From positions 62,001 through 126,000 of the forward strand of contig CANMWA010000013.1 of NCBI GenBank assembly GCA_947501475.1: a stretch of 64,000 bases of DNA, written 5' to 3'. Below the pieces are notes generated by a model that did not search any database, was not told where the DNA came from, and was given only the letters and a program-made list of their open reading frames with translations. Position 1 is the stretch's first letter. Each line of letters starts with the position of its first letter. This document shows positions 55,681 through 64,000 of this stretch, in pieces. A program made the translations under genes and the position numbers. This stretch comes from an uncultured Aquimarina sp. GTDB taxonomy: Bacteria > Bacteroidota > Bacteroidia > Flavobacteriales > Flavobacteriaceae.

Positions 55681-56691
55681 ATGTCAGCAATCATTAAAAT
55701 AAAGCCTTTAGGTTTTCCATGGGAAACCAGTGATCCCTTTTTATTTTGTGCGTATCACGAAGATCAATACCCAAAAGGAAATGGTAAATTAGGCCCAAAT
55801 GCTTCTTTAGAGGGACGTAATCTAGGGCAAGATTTCATATTAAAAGACGGTTGGCGCATGTATCATGGAACCAAGGTGCCAGGGTTCCCAGCACACCCGC
55901 ATCGAGGTTTTGAAACAGTAACTATTGTGCAGAAAGGACTTGTAGATCACTCAGACTCTCTTGGTGCAGCAGGAAGGTTTGGTAACGGAGATGTGCAATG
56001 GATGACAGCAGGCAAAGGTGTTCAACATTCAGAAATGTTCCCCTTACTTAATACTGAAAAAGAAAATCCTTTTTTACTTTTTCAGATATGGCTCAATCTT
56101 CCTAGAGATAAAAAAATGGTAGCACCTCATTTTAAAATGCTATGGAATGAAGAAATCCCTATATTATTTTTAAAAGATGATAACAAAAATACTATTGAAA
56201 TTAATTTAATCGCAGGAAAAACTGAAGGTAAAACATCCCCTACTCCTGCCCCAGATTCATGGGCAGCAGATCCAAATAATGAAGTTCTTATTTGGACTAT
56301 GAAAATGGATCCAAATGCTATTTATCATCTTCCAAAAGCTTCGGAAGGGATTAATAGATCCTTATATTTCTTTAAAGGCGATGAAATCAATGCTGAAGGA
56401 TATTCGATACCTGTAAACCATGAAATTATCTTAAATGCAGGTCAAGAACTTAGTCTTTCAAATAGTAGTACTGAAGCCCATCTATTAATGCTACAGGGTA
56501 GACCAATTAATGAGCCTGTTGTAAAGCATGGGCCTTTTGTAATGAATAGCCAGACAGAGATACGAGAAGCTATCAACGAATATCAACAAACCGAATTTGG
56601 AGGTTGGCCCTGGCCAAGTCATGATCATGTTCATGAACATACAAAAGGTCGGTTTGCCTTATTTCCAGATGGTAAAGAGATTAGTAAGTAA
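55681..56691 (+). CDS. Pirin-family cupin protein
   Basis: The product has 336 residues. The N-terminal cupin carries the pirin metal-site motifs FPAHPHRGFETVTIV and GKGVQHSEMFPL (three His and one Glu). A C-terminal cupin half (about 190-300) ends with FVMNSQTEIREAINEYQQTE and FGGWPWPSHDH, which are standard pirin ends. Bacterial pirins can act as quercetinases or modulate other enzymes; which applies here is unknown. It is the last gene of a same-strand run with the amidohydrolase and DUF3291 genes. A kinase cluster follows after 79 bp. Confidence 0.92.
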   Translation: MSAIIKIKPLGFPWETSDPFLFCAYHEDQYPKGNGKLGPNASLEGRNLGQDFILKDGWRMYHGTKVPGFPAHPHRGFETVTIVQKGLVDHSDSLGAAGRFGNGDVQWMTAGKGVQHSEMFPLLNTEKENPFLLFQIWLNLPRDKKMVAPHFKMLWNEEIPILFLKDDNKNTIEINLIAGKTEGKTSPTPAPDSWAADPNNEVLIWTMKMDPNAIYHLPKASEGINRSLYFFKGDEINAEGYSIPVNHEIILNAGQELSLSNSSTEAHLLMLQGRPINEPVVKHGPFVMNSQTEIREAINEYQQTEFGGWPWPSHDHVHEHTKGRFALFPDGKEISK

Positions 56692-56727
56692 GGATACTTT
56701 AAACTTAAATAGCTTGAAATTAATGAT

Positions 56728-56735
56728 TATCTTTA
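56728..56735 (+). promoter_or_regulatory. TATCTTTA element upstream of the first SBP-kinase gene
   Basis: TATCTTTA differs from the Bacteroidota -7 consensus TAnnTTTG only at its last base. It ends 35 nt before the ATG. The same octamer lies at nearly the same distance upstream of the two paralogous kinase genes, which supports a shared promoter. No well-spaced -33 TTG is seen. Confidence 0.4.
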
Positions 56736-56770
56736 AATAAAAGCAAAACCAACTAGAAGATATCTTTTAA

Positions 56771-58846
56771 ATGTCAAATAGAAAACCACTACTTTTATCA
56801 GTATTATTTTTGCTTATTTTTTTCTTGTTTTTTTCTTGCTCTGGAGAAAAAGACATGACCGATTCTGAAATTAAATGGTTACAACAAAACGACTCTATTA
56901 CCGTAGCCTTTTTCCCTTATTACCCACCCTATCAATTTATTAATGAAGATGGTGATATTGTAGGTGTTTTTGTCGAATATCTTGACTTATTAGAAAAAAA
57001 AGTAGGTTATAAATTTAAGAGAAAATACTATCAAGAGTGGCCAACAATGTTGAGTGATATACAAAATAAGAATGTTGACATTGCTGTAGAAATACAATCA
57101 ACAAAAAGCAGAAGTACGTACTTAAACTTTTATGCAGAACTCTTTGAATCTAAGCATGTAATCACGGCAAGAAAGGGTACTATACATAGTAAAAAACTTA
57201 GTGATTATAATAACAAAAAGATTACCGTCCCCCAGGATTATGCAGTTCTTGAAAATTTAAAGCAAAAATACCCAAAACTCACTTTTATTGAAGATGAAAA
57301 TGATCTGGTATGTCTTAAAAAATTAAATTCTGGAGAGTATGACGCCTATATTGGACCAAGAGCAGTTGTAAATTACATTATAAAAACTCAAAACTTAGAT
57401 AACCTAAAAATTGTCTCTGAAACTGGTCTCGTATACAAACCAGGAATCACAGTTCATAAAAAAAATAGAATACTAAATGATATTATTCAAAAGGCAGTAA
57501 ATAATATATCTACTACTGAAAGTCAAAATCTGATAGAAAACTGGTTGTATACAGAAACAAAACCTTTTTATAAAAAAACCAATTTCTTAATTCCGGTATT
57601 ATTAATCTTACTAACGGGGATTATTATCTTAATAGCTATAAATTTTTATTTGAGTTTTATTGTAAAACGAAAAACAAAAGAATTAAGGATAGCTAAGGAT
57701 ATTGCAGAAAAAGATGATCAATTAAAAACAGCATTTATACATAATGTATCTCATGAAATTAATACTCCAATAAACGGAATTCGAGTTTTTTCGGAGCGAT
57801 TAAGCGAATCAAAACTAACTCCTTCAGAGAAGAAGAAGTACACAAGTATTATTAAAGCAAGTAGTGATCAACTTATAGAGAATATTAATAACATCTTAGA
57901 GGTTTCTCAATTAGAAACCAAACAAATCAAACTAAACCCTGAGAAAACCGACCTGTATGAAATGTTGGATACAATTCATTCTATTTTTGATGTCAAAACT
58001 AAAGAAAAAGGAATTCTATTAATTTTGAACAATAATTTGAAAGAAAATCAACGTTATGTGATAATAGATAAATCTAAGCTTACTAAAACTATAAGTGGTA
58101 TTGTAGAAAATTCAATAAAATTTACAGACAAAGGGTCTATTCTTATTTCTTGTATGATCCAAAACTCAAAGCTGATTATTATGGTTAGAGACTCTGGGAA
58201 AGGAATAAATATAGAAGAGCAAGCTGTTATTTTCGAAAATTTTACAAGGTCAAAAGATATCATATTAAAGAAGCACGAAAGACTTGGATTAGGATTAACT
58301 ATTGCAAAAGAAAATGTTAATCTTATGAAAGGAGAATTATCTTTTTCATCGATACCCAATCAAGGATCTACTTTTAGATTAGAAATACCCTATACACCAA
58401 TCATTGATGATATAGATGATCAAAAACATTTTGTTTCTTCAGACAGTATACCCAAAAAACCGAAAACAAAACAGCACATACTATTAATTGCAGAAGATGG
58501 AGAGGTGAATTTTTTATTTTTAAAGACAATTTTGAAAAAAATAAAAGAATATGATTTTATAATACATCGTGCTAAAGATGGAAAAGAAGCTGTACAATTT
58601 TGTTTGGAAAACAAACAAATTGATCTTGTACTTATGGATATAAAAATGCCCGAAATGAATGGATATGATGCTACAAGAATCATTAAAAAAATGGATCCCA
58701 ATATTCAAATAATTGCTCAAACAGCGTATTCAACAAAAGATGATATCAAAAAAGCTTTAGAGGCCGGTTGCGACAATTTCATCTCAAAACCTATAAGTGT
58801 TAAAGCTCTAAATAAAGTGCTACAAAAGTCTTTCAAAAAAAAATGA
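56771..58846 (+). CDS. Hybrid sensor kinase with lipobox, periplasmic SBP_bac_3 domain, and receiver (copy 1)
   Basis: The product has 691 residues. The N terminus ends in a lipobox-like FFSC (Cys23). A periplasmic solute-binding domain of the SBP_bac_3 type follows (about 30-262; DSITVAFFPYYPPYQFI, GEYDAYIGPRAVV). One membrane helix (about 272-298) leads to HisKA (HNVSHEINTPING, His328), HATPase_c (ENSIKFT, DSGKGI, GLGLTIAKENV) and a C-terminal receiver (LLIAEDGEVNFLFLK, phospho-acceptor in LVLMDIKMPEMNG). The HisKA motif has Asn in place of the usual Arg (HEINTP). Binding domains of this type sense amino acids or other small solutes. It is the first of three tandem paralogues. There is no DNA-binding output, so it probably signals to a separate regulator. 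Confidence 0.92.
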   Translation: MSNRKPLLLSVLFLLIFFLFFSCSGEKDMTDSEIKWLQQNDSITVAFFPYYPPYQFINEDGDIVGVFVEYLDLLEKKVGYKFKRKYYQEWPTMLSDIQNKNVDIAVEIQSTKSRSTYLNFYAELFESKHVITARKGTIHSKKLSDYNNKKITVPQDYAVLENLKQKYPKLTFIEDENDLVCLKKLNSGEYDAYIGPRAVVNYIIKTQNLDNLKIVSETGLVYKPGITVHKKNRILNDIIQKAVNNISTTESQNLIENWLYTETKPFYKKTNFLIPVLLILLTGIIILIAINFYLSFIVKRKTKELRIAKDIAEKDDQLKTAFIHNVSHEINTPINGIRVFSERLSESKLTPSEKKKYTSIIKASSDQLIENINNILEVSQLETKQIKLNPEKTDLYEMLDTIHSIFDVKTKEKGILLILNNNLKENQRYVIIDKSKLTKTISGIVENSIKFTDKGSILISCMIQNSKLIIMVRDSGKGINIEEQAVIFENFTRSKDIILKKHERLGLGLTIAKENVNLMKGELSFSSIPNQGSTFRLEIPYTPIIDDIDDQKHFVSSDSIPKKPKTKQHILLIAEDGEVNFLFLKTILKKIKEYDFIIHRAKDGKEAVQFCLENKQIDLVLMDIKMPEMNGYDATRIIKKMDPNIQIIAQTAYSTKDDIKKALEAGCDNFISKPISVKALNKVLQKSFKKK

Positions 58847-58870
58847 GCTCATCAAAAACTCATTTTTTTT
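58835..58870 (+). terminator. Terminator overlapping the end of kinase copy 1
   Basis: A run of A followed by ATGAG (to 58847) pairs with CTCAT (58859-58863) and the run of T that follows, with an 11-nt loop. The stem overlaps the stop codon. The T-run (58863-58870) makes it a rho-independent type terminator, so the second kinase gene has its own promoter. Confidence 0.65.
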
Positions 58871-58946
58871 AAAACCAAATGTGTTTTTCTTTCTTTTTTT
58901 TATAAAATAAGCTCGGTTATTTCTTTTTAAAAATTATCTATTGTGT

Positions 58947-58954
58947 TATCTTTA
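58947..58954 (+). promoter_or_regulatory. TATCTTTA element upstream of the second SBP-kinase gene
   Basis: The same octamer as at 56728 and 60731, ending 41 nt before this ATG. It lies after the terminator of the first kinase gene, consistent with separate transcription of each copy. Confidence 0.4.
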
Positions 58955-58995
58955 GTATAACCACAAGAAAAGTAAGGGACTTTTAGAATTAAAAT

Positions 58996-60645
58996 ATGAT
59001 AAAGAAACTAAAATATCCTTTTCTTATAGTTCTTGTATTGTTATGTTCTTGTTCAAAATCAGAACTTTTAACCGAGAATGAAAAAACATGGTTAAAGAAC
59101 AACAATGTAACTGTTGCATTCTTCCCTTATTATGCTCCATATCAATACGTAAACGAAAGTAAACAAATTGATGGCGTATTGATAGATTATCTTACTTTCT
59201 TAGAAAAGAAAATCAATTATAAGTTTCAAAGAAAAATATATACAAATTGGGAGCAATTATTAAATGATGCTAAAAATAATAAGATCGACATTGTTCTAGA
59301 AATACAACAAACCTCAGAACGAGATCAATATCTTAATTTCTATTCCAAGCTTTTTGAATCTAATTATACCATTGTTACGCAAAAAGGTTTAAGCAATGGC
59401 AATAACCTTAAGGATTATAATAATAAAACTGTAACAGTACCCAAGGGGTATGGCATCCATGAAATTTTGAGAAAGCAAGAAAAAAACTTGAATATCTCTA
59501 CAGAAATAGATGATCTAACATGCTTAAAAAAAGTAAACGATGGTACATATGATGCATACATTGGACCTAAAGCAGTTGCAAATTATCTTATAAAAACCGA
59601 AAACTTAAATAATTTAGAAATTATTTCAGAAACAAAGTATAATTATGCTCCAAGTCTTGCTGTACAAAAAGAGAATCAAATTCTAAACCGAATTATTCAA
59701 AAAGCAACCAAAAACATAACAGATACTGAAAAGCGTATCATTTTAGATAATTGGTTATACCATTCTGTGATTCCATTTTATAAAACTGCAAAATTTTGGA
59801 TAATGGTTACCATTATTATTTTCTCCATTATTATTGTTATTCTATTACTTAATCAATATTTAAAACATTTGATCAAAAAGAAAACAAAAGAATTAATTGT
59901 AGCAAAAGAACAAGCTGAAGAAAGCAATAAGCAAAAAACAGCTTTTATTCATAATATATCTCATGAAGTACGAACTCCTATGAACGGTATCATTGGGTTC
60001 TCTGAGTTGCTTAATGATCCTAATTTAACTAAAAATGAACAAATAGAATATGCGCAAATTGTCATGACTAGTAGTAAGCAGTTAATACATATTGTCGAGG
60101 ATATTATCGAAATTTCTAGATTACAAACGGGTCAGGTAAAGGTGGATCTACAAAAAACTAACATTAATAAAATTTTACAAAGTATTTATTCAGATTTTAT
60201 CAGTAAGGCAAAAGAAAAAAATATTGAAATCAAATATACAAACCATTTAATTGACAATGAAAACCTTATCATGGGGGATACAGGCAAAATTCAGAAAATA
60301 CTATACAATCTAATCGATAATGCTATTAAATTTACCAATAAAGGAAGTATAGAAATTTCTTGCCTACTAAACTTAGATAACAATCTGATTTTTAAGATTC
60401 AAGATACGGGTATTGGTATAAAACAAGAAGATCAGGAATTAATATTCAGGAATTTTTCACAATCAGAAAAAGAAGCAACCAAAAGTTATGATGGGCTTGG
60501 ATTAGGGTTATCAATTTCCAAAAAAAATGCAAACCTCTTAGGAGGAGATGTAACTTTTACTTCAGTAATTAATGAAGGGTCTACCTTTATTTTCTCTATG
60601 CCATATCATCAAATTAAGAGCCAATTTATGACAAGCATACTATAA
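58996..60645 (+). CDS. Sensor kinase with lipobox and periplasmic SBP_bac_3 domain, no receiver (copy 2)
   Basis: The product has 549 residues. A signal ending LLCSC (Cys19) leads to an SBP_bac_3 domain (about 28-255; NNVTVAFFPYYAPYQYV, GTYDAYIGPKAVA). One helix (about 268-290) follows, then HisKA (HNISHEVRTPMNGIIGFSE) and HATPase_c (DNAIKFT, DTGIGIKQEDQE, GLGLSISKKNA). Unlike its neighbours it stops after the ATPase domain and lacks the receiver of about 120 residues. The ending (PYHQIKSQFMTSIL) aligns with the linker of the others, so the receiver was probably lost, or gained in the other two. It must phosphorylate a separate partner, possibly the receivers of its neighbours. Confidence 0.92.
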   Translation: MIKKLKYPFLIVLVLLCSCSKSELLTENEKTWLKNNNVTVAFFPYYAPYQYVNESKQIDGVLIDYLTFLEKKINYKFQRKIYTNWEQLLNDAKNNKIDIVLEIQQTSERDQYLNFYSKLFESNYTIVTQKGLSNGNNLKDYNNKTVTVPKGYGIHEILRKQEKNLNISTEIDDLTCLKKVNDGTYDAYIGPKAVANYLIKTENLNNLEIISETKYNYAPSLAVQKENQILNRIIQKATKNITDTEKRIILDNWLYHSVIPFYKTAKFWIMVTIIIFSIIIVILLLNQYLKHLIKKKTKELIVAKEQAEESNKQKTAFIHNISHEVRTPMNGIIGFSELLNDPNLTKNEQIEYAQIVMTSSKQLIHIVEDIIEISRLQTGQVKVDLQKTNINKILQSIYSDFISKAKEKNIEIKYTNHLIDNENLIMGDTGKIQKILYNLIDNAIKFTNKGSIEISCLLNLDNNLIFKIQDTGIGIKQEDQELIFRNFSQSEKEATKSYDGLGLGLSISKKNANLLGGDVTFTSVINEGSTFIFSMPYHQIKSQFMTSIL

Positions 60646-60730
60646 ATTACAGTTAGCACTATACTCGTATACTCTATTTTTTATTTTTTTATTTATAAGT
60701 CTCGTATTTTTAAAAGTGTTACTATTATAG

Positions 60731-60762
60731 TATCTTTATTAAAGTACTGTTAAAACAGTACT
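60731..60762 (+). promoter_or_regulatory. TATCTTTA element followed by a perfect 9-bp palindrome upstream of kinase copy 3
   Basis: The shared octamer is at 60731-60738. Four bases later AGTACTGTT (60743-60751), AA, and AACAGTACT (60754-60762) form a perfect inverted repeat with a 2-bp centre, typical of a dimeric repressor site. It would lie at the transcription start if the octamer is the -7 box. Neither of the other kinase genes has it. Confidence 0.5.
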
Positions 60763-60780
60763 CAAAGAAACATAATTAAA

Positions 60781-62844
60781 ATGCTAAAAAAATTACCCCA
60801 TTTTTTATTAATTATTAGCTTATTTATACTATCATCGTGCTCAGAAAAACAAATTCTGAGTGACCAAGAAACTAAGTGGCTACAGGGGCAAGACACTATA
60901 AAAGTAGCTATTTATCCATTTCACCCTCCCTATCAAATAATTAATAAACGAGGCAATGTAGATGGTATTTTCACAGAGTACTTAGAACTTATAGAGAGAA
61001 AAATAGGGTATACATTTCATGAAAACATCTATGAGACATGGCCTGCTTTGATGGATGATGTAAGAAAAGAAAAAGTTGACATCATAGTAGAAATGAACCC
61101 TACAAAAAAGCGAAAGTCATATTTGAATTTTTATGCTCAACTATTCGAATCTCCTCATGTAATTGTTGTTAGAAAAAATGCATCATATGGATCAAAAATT
61201 GCTGATTTTTATGATAAAACTATTATTCTACCTAAAGATTATGCTATTCTTGAAACACTACTTGATCGTCATCCTAAACTTAAGTTTGTAACTGGCAAAG
61301 ACGATTTAGCCTGTTTACAAAAATTAAACTCTGGAGAGTATGATGCATATATAGGCCCAAAAGCAGTTGTCCATTATATGATAAGGACCAAGAACTTAAA
61401 CAATTTAAGAATTATAGGCGAAACCGATTTTCAATATAACTCCGGCATAGCGGTATATAAAAAAAATAAAGAGTTAAATAAAATTATTGAAAAAGCTAAC
61501 AAAAGTATTACCCGATCAGAAAAACAGGCTATACTTGATAATTGGATTTTTAATGTTGTCACTCCATTTTATCAAAAAACCACTTTTTGGGTAGTTTTCT
61601 CTATTGCAACTATCGTGTTTTTATTACTTATATTACTAATAAACAGATATTTAAAATTCAAGATAAAGGAACGAACAGAAGAGTTACAAGTTGCAAAAGA
61701 AAATGCAGAGAATAGTAATCGTCTTAAAACAAATTTCATAAATAATATATCACATGAAATTAGAACTCCTATGAATGGTATTATGGGATTTTCTGAATTT
61801 CTTAATGATTCAAACCTTACTACTGAACAGCGAAAAGAATATACCGATATTATTATAAATAGCAGTAAGCAATTGATGTCCATAATTGATGATATTATGG
61901 AAATCTCAAAGCTAAAATCCAAACAATTCAAATTACAAGAAGAAGAAACAAATATTAATGAATTGCTACAAAAATTAATTTTAGGTTTTGAGGCATTAGC
62001 ACAGAAAAAAAGCATAACATTATATCAAGAAAATAAAATTTCTAATGATCAATCCTTAGTACTGATTGACAAATTAAAAGTTGAAAAGATTTTAACCAAA
62101 CTTATTGATAATGCTATAAAATTTACCTCACAAGGCTCTGTAAAAATTGATAGTAAGATTAAAAACAATTCATTAATTATTGTTATTAATGATACTGGTA
62201 TCGGAATCAAGCCAGATGATCAAGAAATTATATTTAATAGTTTTTCGCAATCAGAAAAAGAAATTGCGCGAACATATGACGGTTTAGGATTAGGACTCAC
62301 TATAGCAAAGGAAAATGCAGATCTTATGGGTGGACAAATTTTATTTACCTCTACTTTAGACCATGGGTCTTCATTTTCTCTAATACTACCTTATCGCCCA
62401 ATCATACAAACAAATAAAAAAAATATGAAAAAAGACTCTCTAGAAAGTCTTGAAAAACCGTTTAAACATGTTATTTTAATAGCAGAAGATGGTGAAGTTA
62501 ATTTTTTATTTCTTAAAACTATTCTTCAAAAAATGGAAGATTATAAATTTGTTATTCATCGAGCAGAAAATGGAAAAAAAGCTGTAGATATATGTGAGGA
62601 AAATCAAAATATCGATCTTGTTCTTATGGATATTAAGATGCCAATAATGGATGGTTATATGGCAACAAAAAAAATAAAAAAGTTACGCCCAAGCCTACCC
62701 GTTATTGCACAAACAGCATATTCGACAGCAGAAGATATTGAAAGAGCATTAGCTGCCGGATGTGATGATTTTGTATCAAAACCTGTAGATCACAAAATAT
62801 TAAAACCTATTTTAAAAAAATATTTCTCTTTCTTTCAAAATTAA
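60781..62844 (+). CDS. Hybrid sensor kinase with lipobox, periplasmic SBP_bac_3 domain, and receiver (copy 3)
   Basis: The product has 687 residues with a signal ending LSSC (Cys20). The SBP_bac_3 domain (about 30-262) has DTIKVAIYPFHPPYQII and GEYDAYIGPKAVV. One helix (about 268-295) leads to HisKA (NNISHEIRTPMNGIMGFSE), HATPase_c (DNAIKFT, DTGIGIKPDDQE, GLGLTIAKENA) and a receiver (LIAEDGEVNFLFLKTILQK, phospho-acceptor in LVLMDIKMPIMDG, Lys in DFVSKPVD). It is closest in layout to copy 1. The binding-domain aromatic loop differs (FHPPYQ versus YYPPYQ), so ligand preference may differ. A palindrome upstream (60743-60762) suggests distinct regulation. A DUF1853-like gene begins 12 bp after it. 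Confidence 0.93.
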   Translation: MLKKLPHFLLIISLFILSSCSEKQILSDQETKWLQGQDTIKVAIYPFHPPYQIINKRGNVDGIFTEYLELIERKIGYTFHENIYETWPALMDDVRKEKVDIIVEMNPTKKRKSYLNFYAQLFESPHVIVVRKNASYGSKIADFYDKTIILPKDYAILETLLDRHPKLKFVTGKDDLACLQKLNSGEYDAYIGPKAVVHYMIRTKNLNNLRIIGETDFQYNSGIAVYKKNKELNKIIEKANKSITRSEKQAILDNWIFNVVTPFYQKTTFWVVFSIATIVFLLLILLINRYLKFKIKERTEELQVAKENAENSNRLKTNFINNISHEIRTPMNGIMGFSEFLNDSNLTTEQRKEYTDIIINSSKQLMSIIDDIMEISKLKSKQFKLQEEETNINELLQKLILGFEALAQKKSITLYQENKISNDQSLVLIDKLKVEKILTKLIDNAIKFTSQGSVKIDSKIKNNSLIIVINDTGIGIKPDDQEIIFNSFSQSEKEIARTYDGLGLGLTIAKENADLMGGQILFTSTLDHGSSFSLILPYRPIIQTNKKNMKKDSLESLEKPFKHVILIAEDGEVNFLFLKTILQKMEDYKFVIHRAENGKKAVDICEENQNIDLVLMDIKMPIMDGYMATKKIKKLRPSLPVIAQTAYSTAEDIERALAAGCDDFVSKPVDHKILKPILKKYFSFFQN

Positions 62845-62856
62845 TAATGATCCTTA

Positions 62857-63684
62857 GTGTCTATAAAAGAACAATATTTTGGGTTTTTAAATAGTAAACC
62901 ATTATGGAAATCTGATGCGTTAAACTTAGGTTTTTCTCAATTTGAATTCGAAAAAGAATCTAACAATACTATTTTAGCTAATCACATTATAATCGATATT
63001 AAGGATAATGAAGTATTAGGTAAACGTATTGAACATTTTTTTGAATATCTAATTAACTGTTCTAAGCGTTATCAACTTGTTTCAAAAAACCTTCAAGTAT
63101 TTAAGGACAAAACAACTATTGGCGAGCTTGATTTTTTATTAAAAGACCTTCAAAAAGAAAAAACAATACACATAGAACTTGTGTACAAATTTTATATCTA
63201 CGATCCAGATATAAAAGATGAATTAAGCCGATGGATCGGACCAAACCGAAAAGATTCATTACTTCAAAAATTTGAAAAACTCAAAAACAAGCAACTTCCA
63301 CTACTCTATAAAAGTGAAACTGAGTTAATTCTTGAAGAGTTACAATTAAAATCAAAAGATATAGAACAAAAAGTGTGCTACTTATCTAATTTGTTTGTTC
63401 CCGTTTCTTATATAGGTAAGACTATTCCGATAATAAATAATACTTGTATCGTTGGGTTTTGGATTAAAAAAATTGAATTTACACAAGAAAAATATAGTAC
63501 TTATCGTTTTAATATCCCTCAAAAAAAGAATTGGGTTATAGCTCCTAAATATTGTAATACTTGGTTAACATTTGATGAGATTAAAGAATCTTTAGAGCTC
63601 TCTATTTTACAAAAAAAATCTCCATTGCTTTGGATGAAAAGCAATGAAGATTTATATCATCGATTTTTTATTACCTGGTGGTGA
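62857..63684 (+). CDS. DUF1853-like protein
   Basis: The product has 275 residues and starts at a GTG, since an in-frame stop lies 9 nt upstream and no ATG fits. It is cytoplasmic. The blocks GKRIEHFFEYLINCSKRYQL, IGELDFLLKDLQKEKTIHIE, LVYKFYIYDP and the central WIGPNRKDSLLQK match the DUF1853 pattern, where the ExExxxK-like acidic and basic positions (Glu and Asp of GELDF, Glu of HIELVYKF) recall a PD-(D/E)XK nuclease fold. That fold is inference. It is 12 bp after the kinase gene, but a functional link is not obvious. Confidence 0.75.
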   Translation: MSIKEQYFGFLNSKPLWKSDALNLGFSQFEFEKESNNTILANHIIIDIKDNEVLGKRIEHFFEYLINCSKRYQLVSKNLQVFKDKTTIGELDFLLKDLQKEKTIHIELVYKFYIYDPDIKDELSRWIGPNRKDSLLQKFEKLKNKQLPLLYKSETELILEELQLKSKDIEQKVCYLSNLFVPVSYIGKTIPIINNTCIVGFWIKKIEFTQEKYSTYRFNIPQKKNWVIAPKYCNTWLTFDEIKESLELSILQKKSPLLWMKSNEDLYHRFFITWW

Positions 63685-63728
63685 TCTGTTTTATGTAACA
63701 AAATTCATTATCCAAAACCAAAAAAAGA

Positions 63729-64000
63729 TTACAAACCACTTATATAACTGCCATAAAGGTCTTTAAAACGAAAACCTTCAGACAATCTATATTTGCTAAG
63801 TTTTTTATATTCTACTAGACCCCATAATAAAAACTCTTTTATAAAGTAACTATCATTTTCATTAATTCCTGGATGACATTCTTTGATTAAATTATTAAGT
63901 GGAGTTATCGAATCTAATTTTGCTTTATATTCATTTTCTGGTATATCATCTAATAATTCAAATCCACTTTCTTCAAAAAACCAATTTATTAATTCTTGGT
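63729..64000 (-). CDS. C-terminal 89 residues of an unidentified protein, possibly AAA+/magnesium-chelatase-like; 5' end outside the window
   Basis: On the minus strand the frame is open from the window edge to a TAA at 63731-63729. The visible end includes CHPGINENDSYFIKEFLLWG, VEYKKLSKYRLSEGF and RFKDLYGSYISGL. The pattern of a helical segment, an EGxxFKDL-type motif and a short tail resembles the end of Bacteroidota proteins annotated as magnesium chelatase or sigma-54-interacting AAA+ ATPases, from memory only. The ATPase motifs are outside the window. It converges with the DUF1853-like gene. Confidence 0.5.
   Translation of the reverse strand, partial: QELINWFFEESGFELLDDIPENEYKAKLDSITPLNNLIKECHPGINENDSYFIKEFLLWGLVEYKKLSKYRLSEGFRFKDLYGSYISGL

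Noticed and set aside
1..64000. tRNA, rRNA, insertion sequences, prophage or CRISPR
   Set aside because: None could be seen: no transposase or integrase frames, no tRNA-like cloverleaf and no repeat-spacer array.

Overview
The window looks like chromosomal DNA from a marine member of the Flavobacteriaceae (Bacteroidota), perhaps Aquimarina-like. The genus is a guess from gene content, not a database result. Supporting signs are low GC, type IX secretion (T9SS) C-terminal sorting domains, a SusC/SusD pair, a hybrid two-component system with an AraC output, FG-GAP/ASPIC lipoproteins, TAnnTTTG-type promoters and a Bacteroidota-style GG-leader RiPP precursor.

Region 1 (1-43721) is dominated by a large chitin and polysaccharide utilisation locus. 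On the minus strand lie a cut-off GH16 laminarinase-like enzyme with a beta/gamma-crystallin-like domain and a CBM6, a GH18 chitinase, a GH8-CBM6-GH16-GH19 multi-enzyme of 1758 residues, and a 1938-residue chitinase with three GH18 domains. All four are secreted; the three complete ones end in T9SS sorting domains. Divergent from them is a regulatory block: LytS-type kinase, giant hybrid two-component regulator, LytTR regulator. Next come the intracellular and periplasmic steps (GH20 hexosaminidase and a NagB fused to a PIG-L-type deacetylase domain), an FG-GAP lipoprotein, a surface GH18 lipoprotein, and SusD/SusC. A second LytS/LytTR pair then starts a tightly packed run with a sodium symporter, an M1 peptidase, an arginase-family protein and a nitrilase. 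Proposed flow: T9SS enzymes and the GH18 lipoprotein cut chitin (and glucans or chitosan), SusC/D import oligomers, GH20 releases GlcNAc, and NagB/PIG-L feeds it into glycolysis.

Region 2 (43722-56691) is a mixed accessory stretch. It opens with a 53-residue orphan lanthipeptide-like precursor followed by two hairpins. After it come a GNAT acetyltransferase, two NTF2-like proteins, small membrane proteins including a superinfection-immunity/SHOCT protein, a beta-propeller lipoprotein, two alpha/beta hydrolases, an ECF sigma factor with an overlapping membrane protein, a YdeI-family protein, an amidohydrolase lipoprotein, a DUF3291 protein and a pirin.

Region 3 (56692-64000) holds three tandem paralogous sensor kinases. 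Each has a lipobox-bearing N terminus, a periplasmic solute-binding domain, one membrane helix and a kinase core; two carry a receiver. Each gene has the same TATCTTTA element upstream, and the third also has a perfect palindrome. A DUF1853-like protein and the C-terminal end of an unidentified, possibly AAA+/chelatase-like, protein close the window.

The most novel points are the orphan RiPP precursor, the two multi-catalytic chitin enzymes, the lipobox kinase trio, and two direct-repeat pairs with a 21-bp period upstream of the LytTR gene and the nagB operon that look like related regulator sites.
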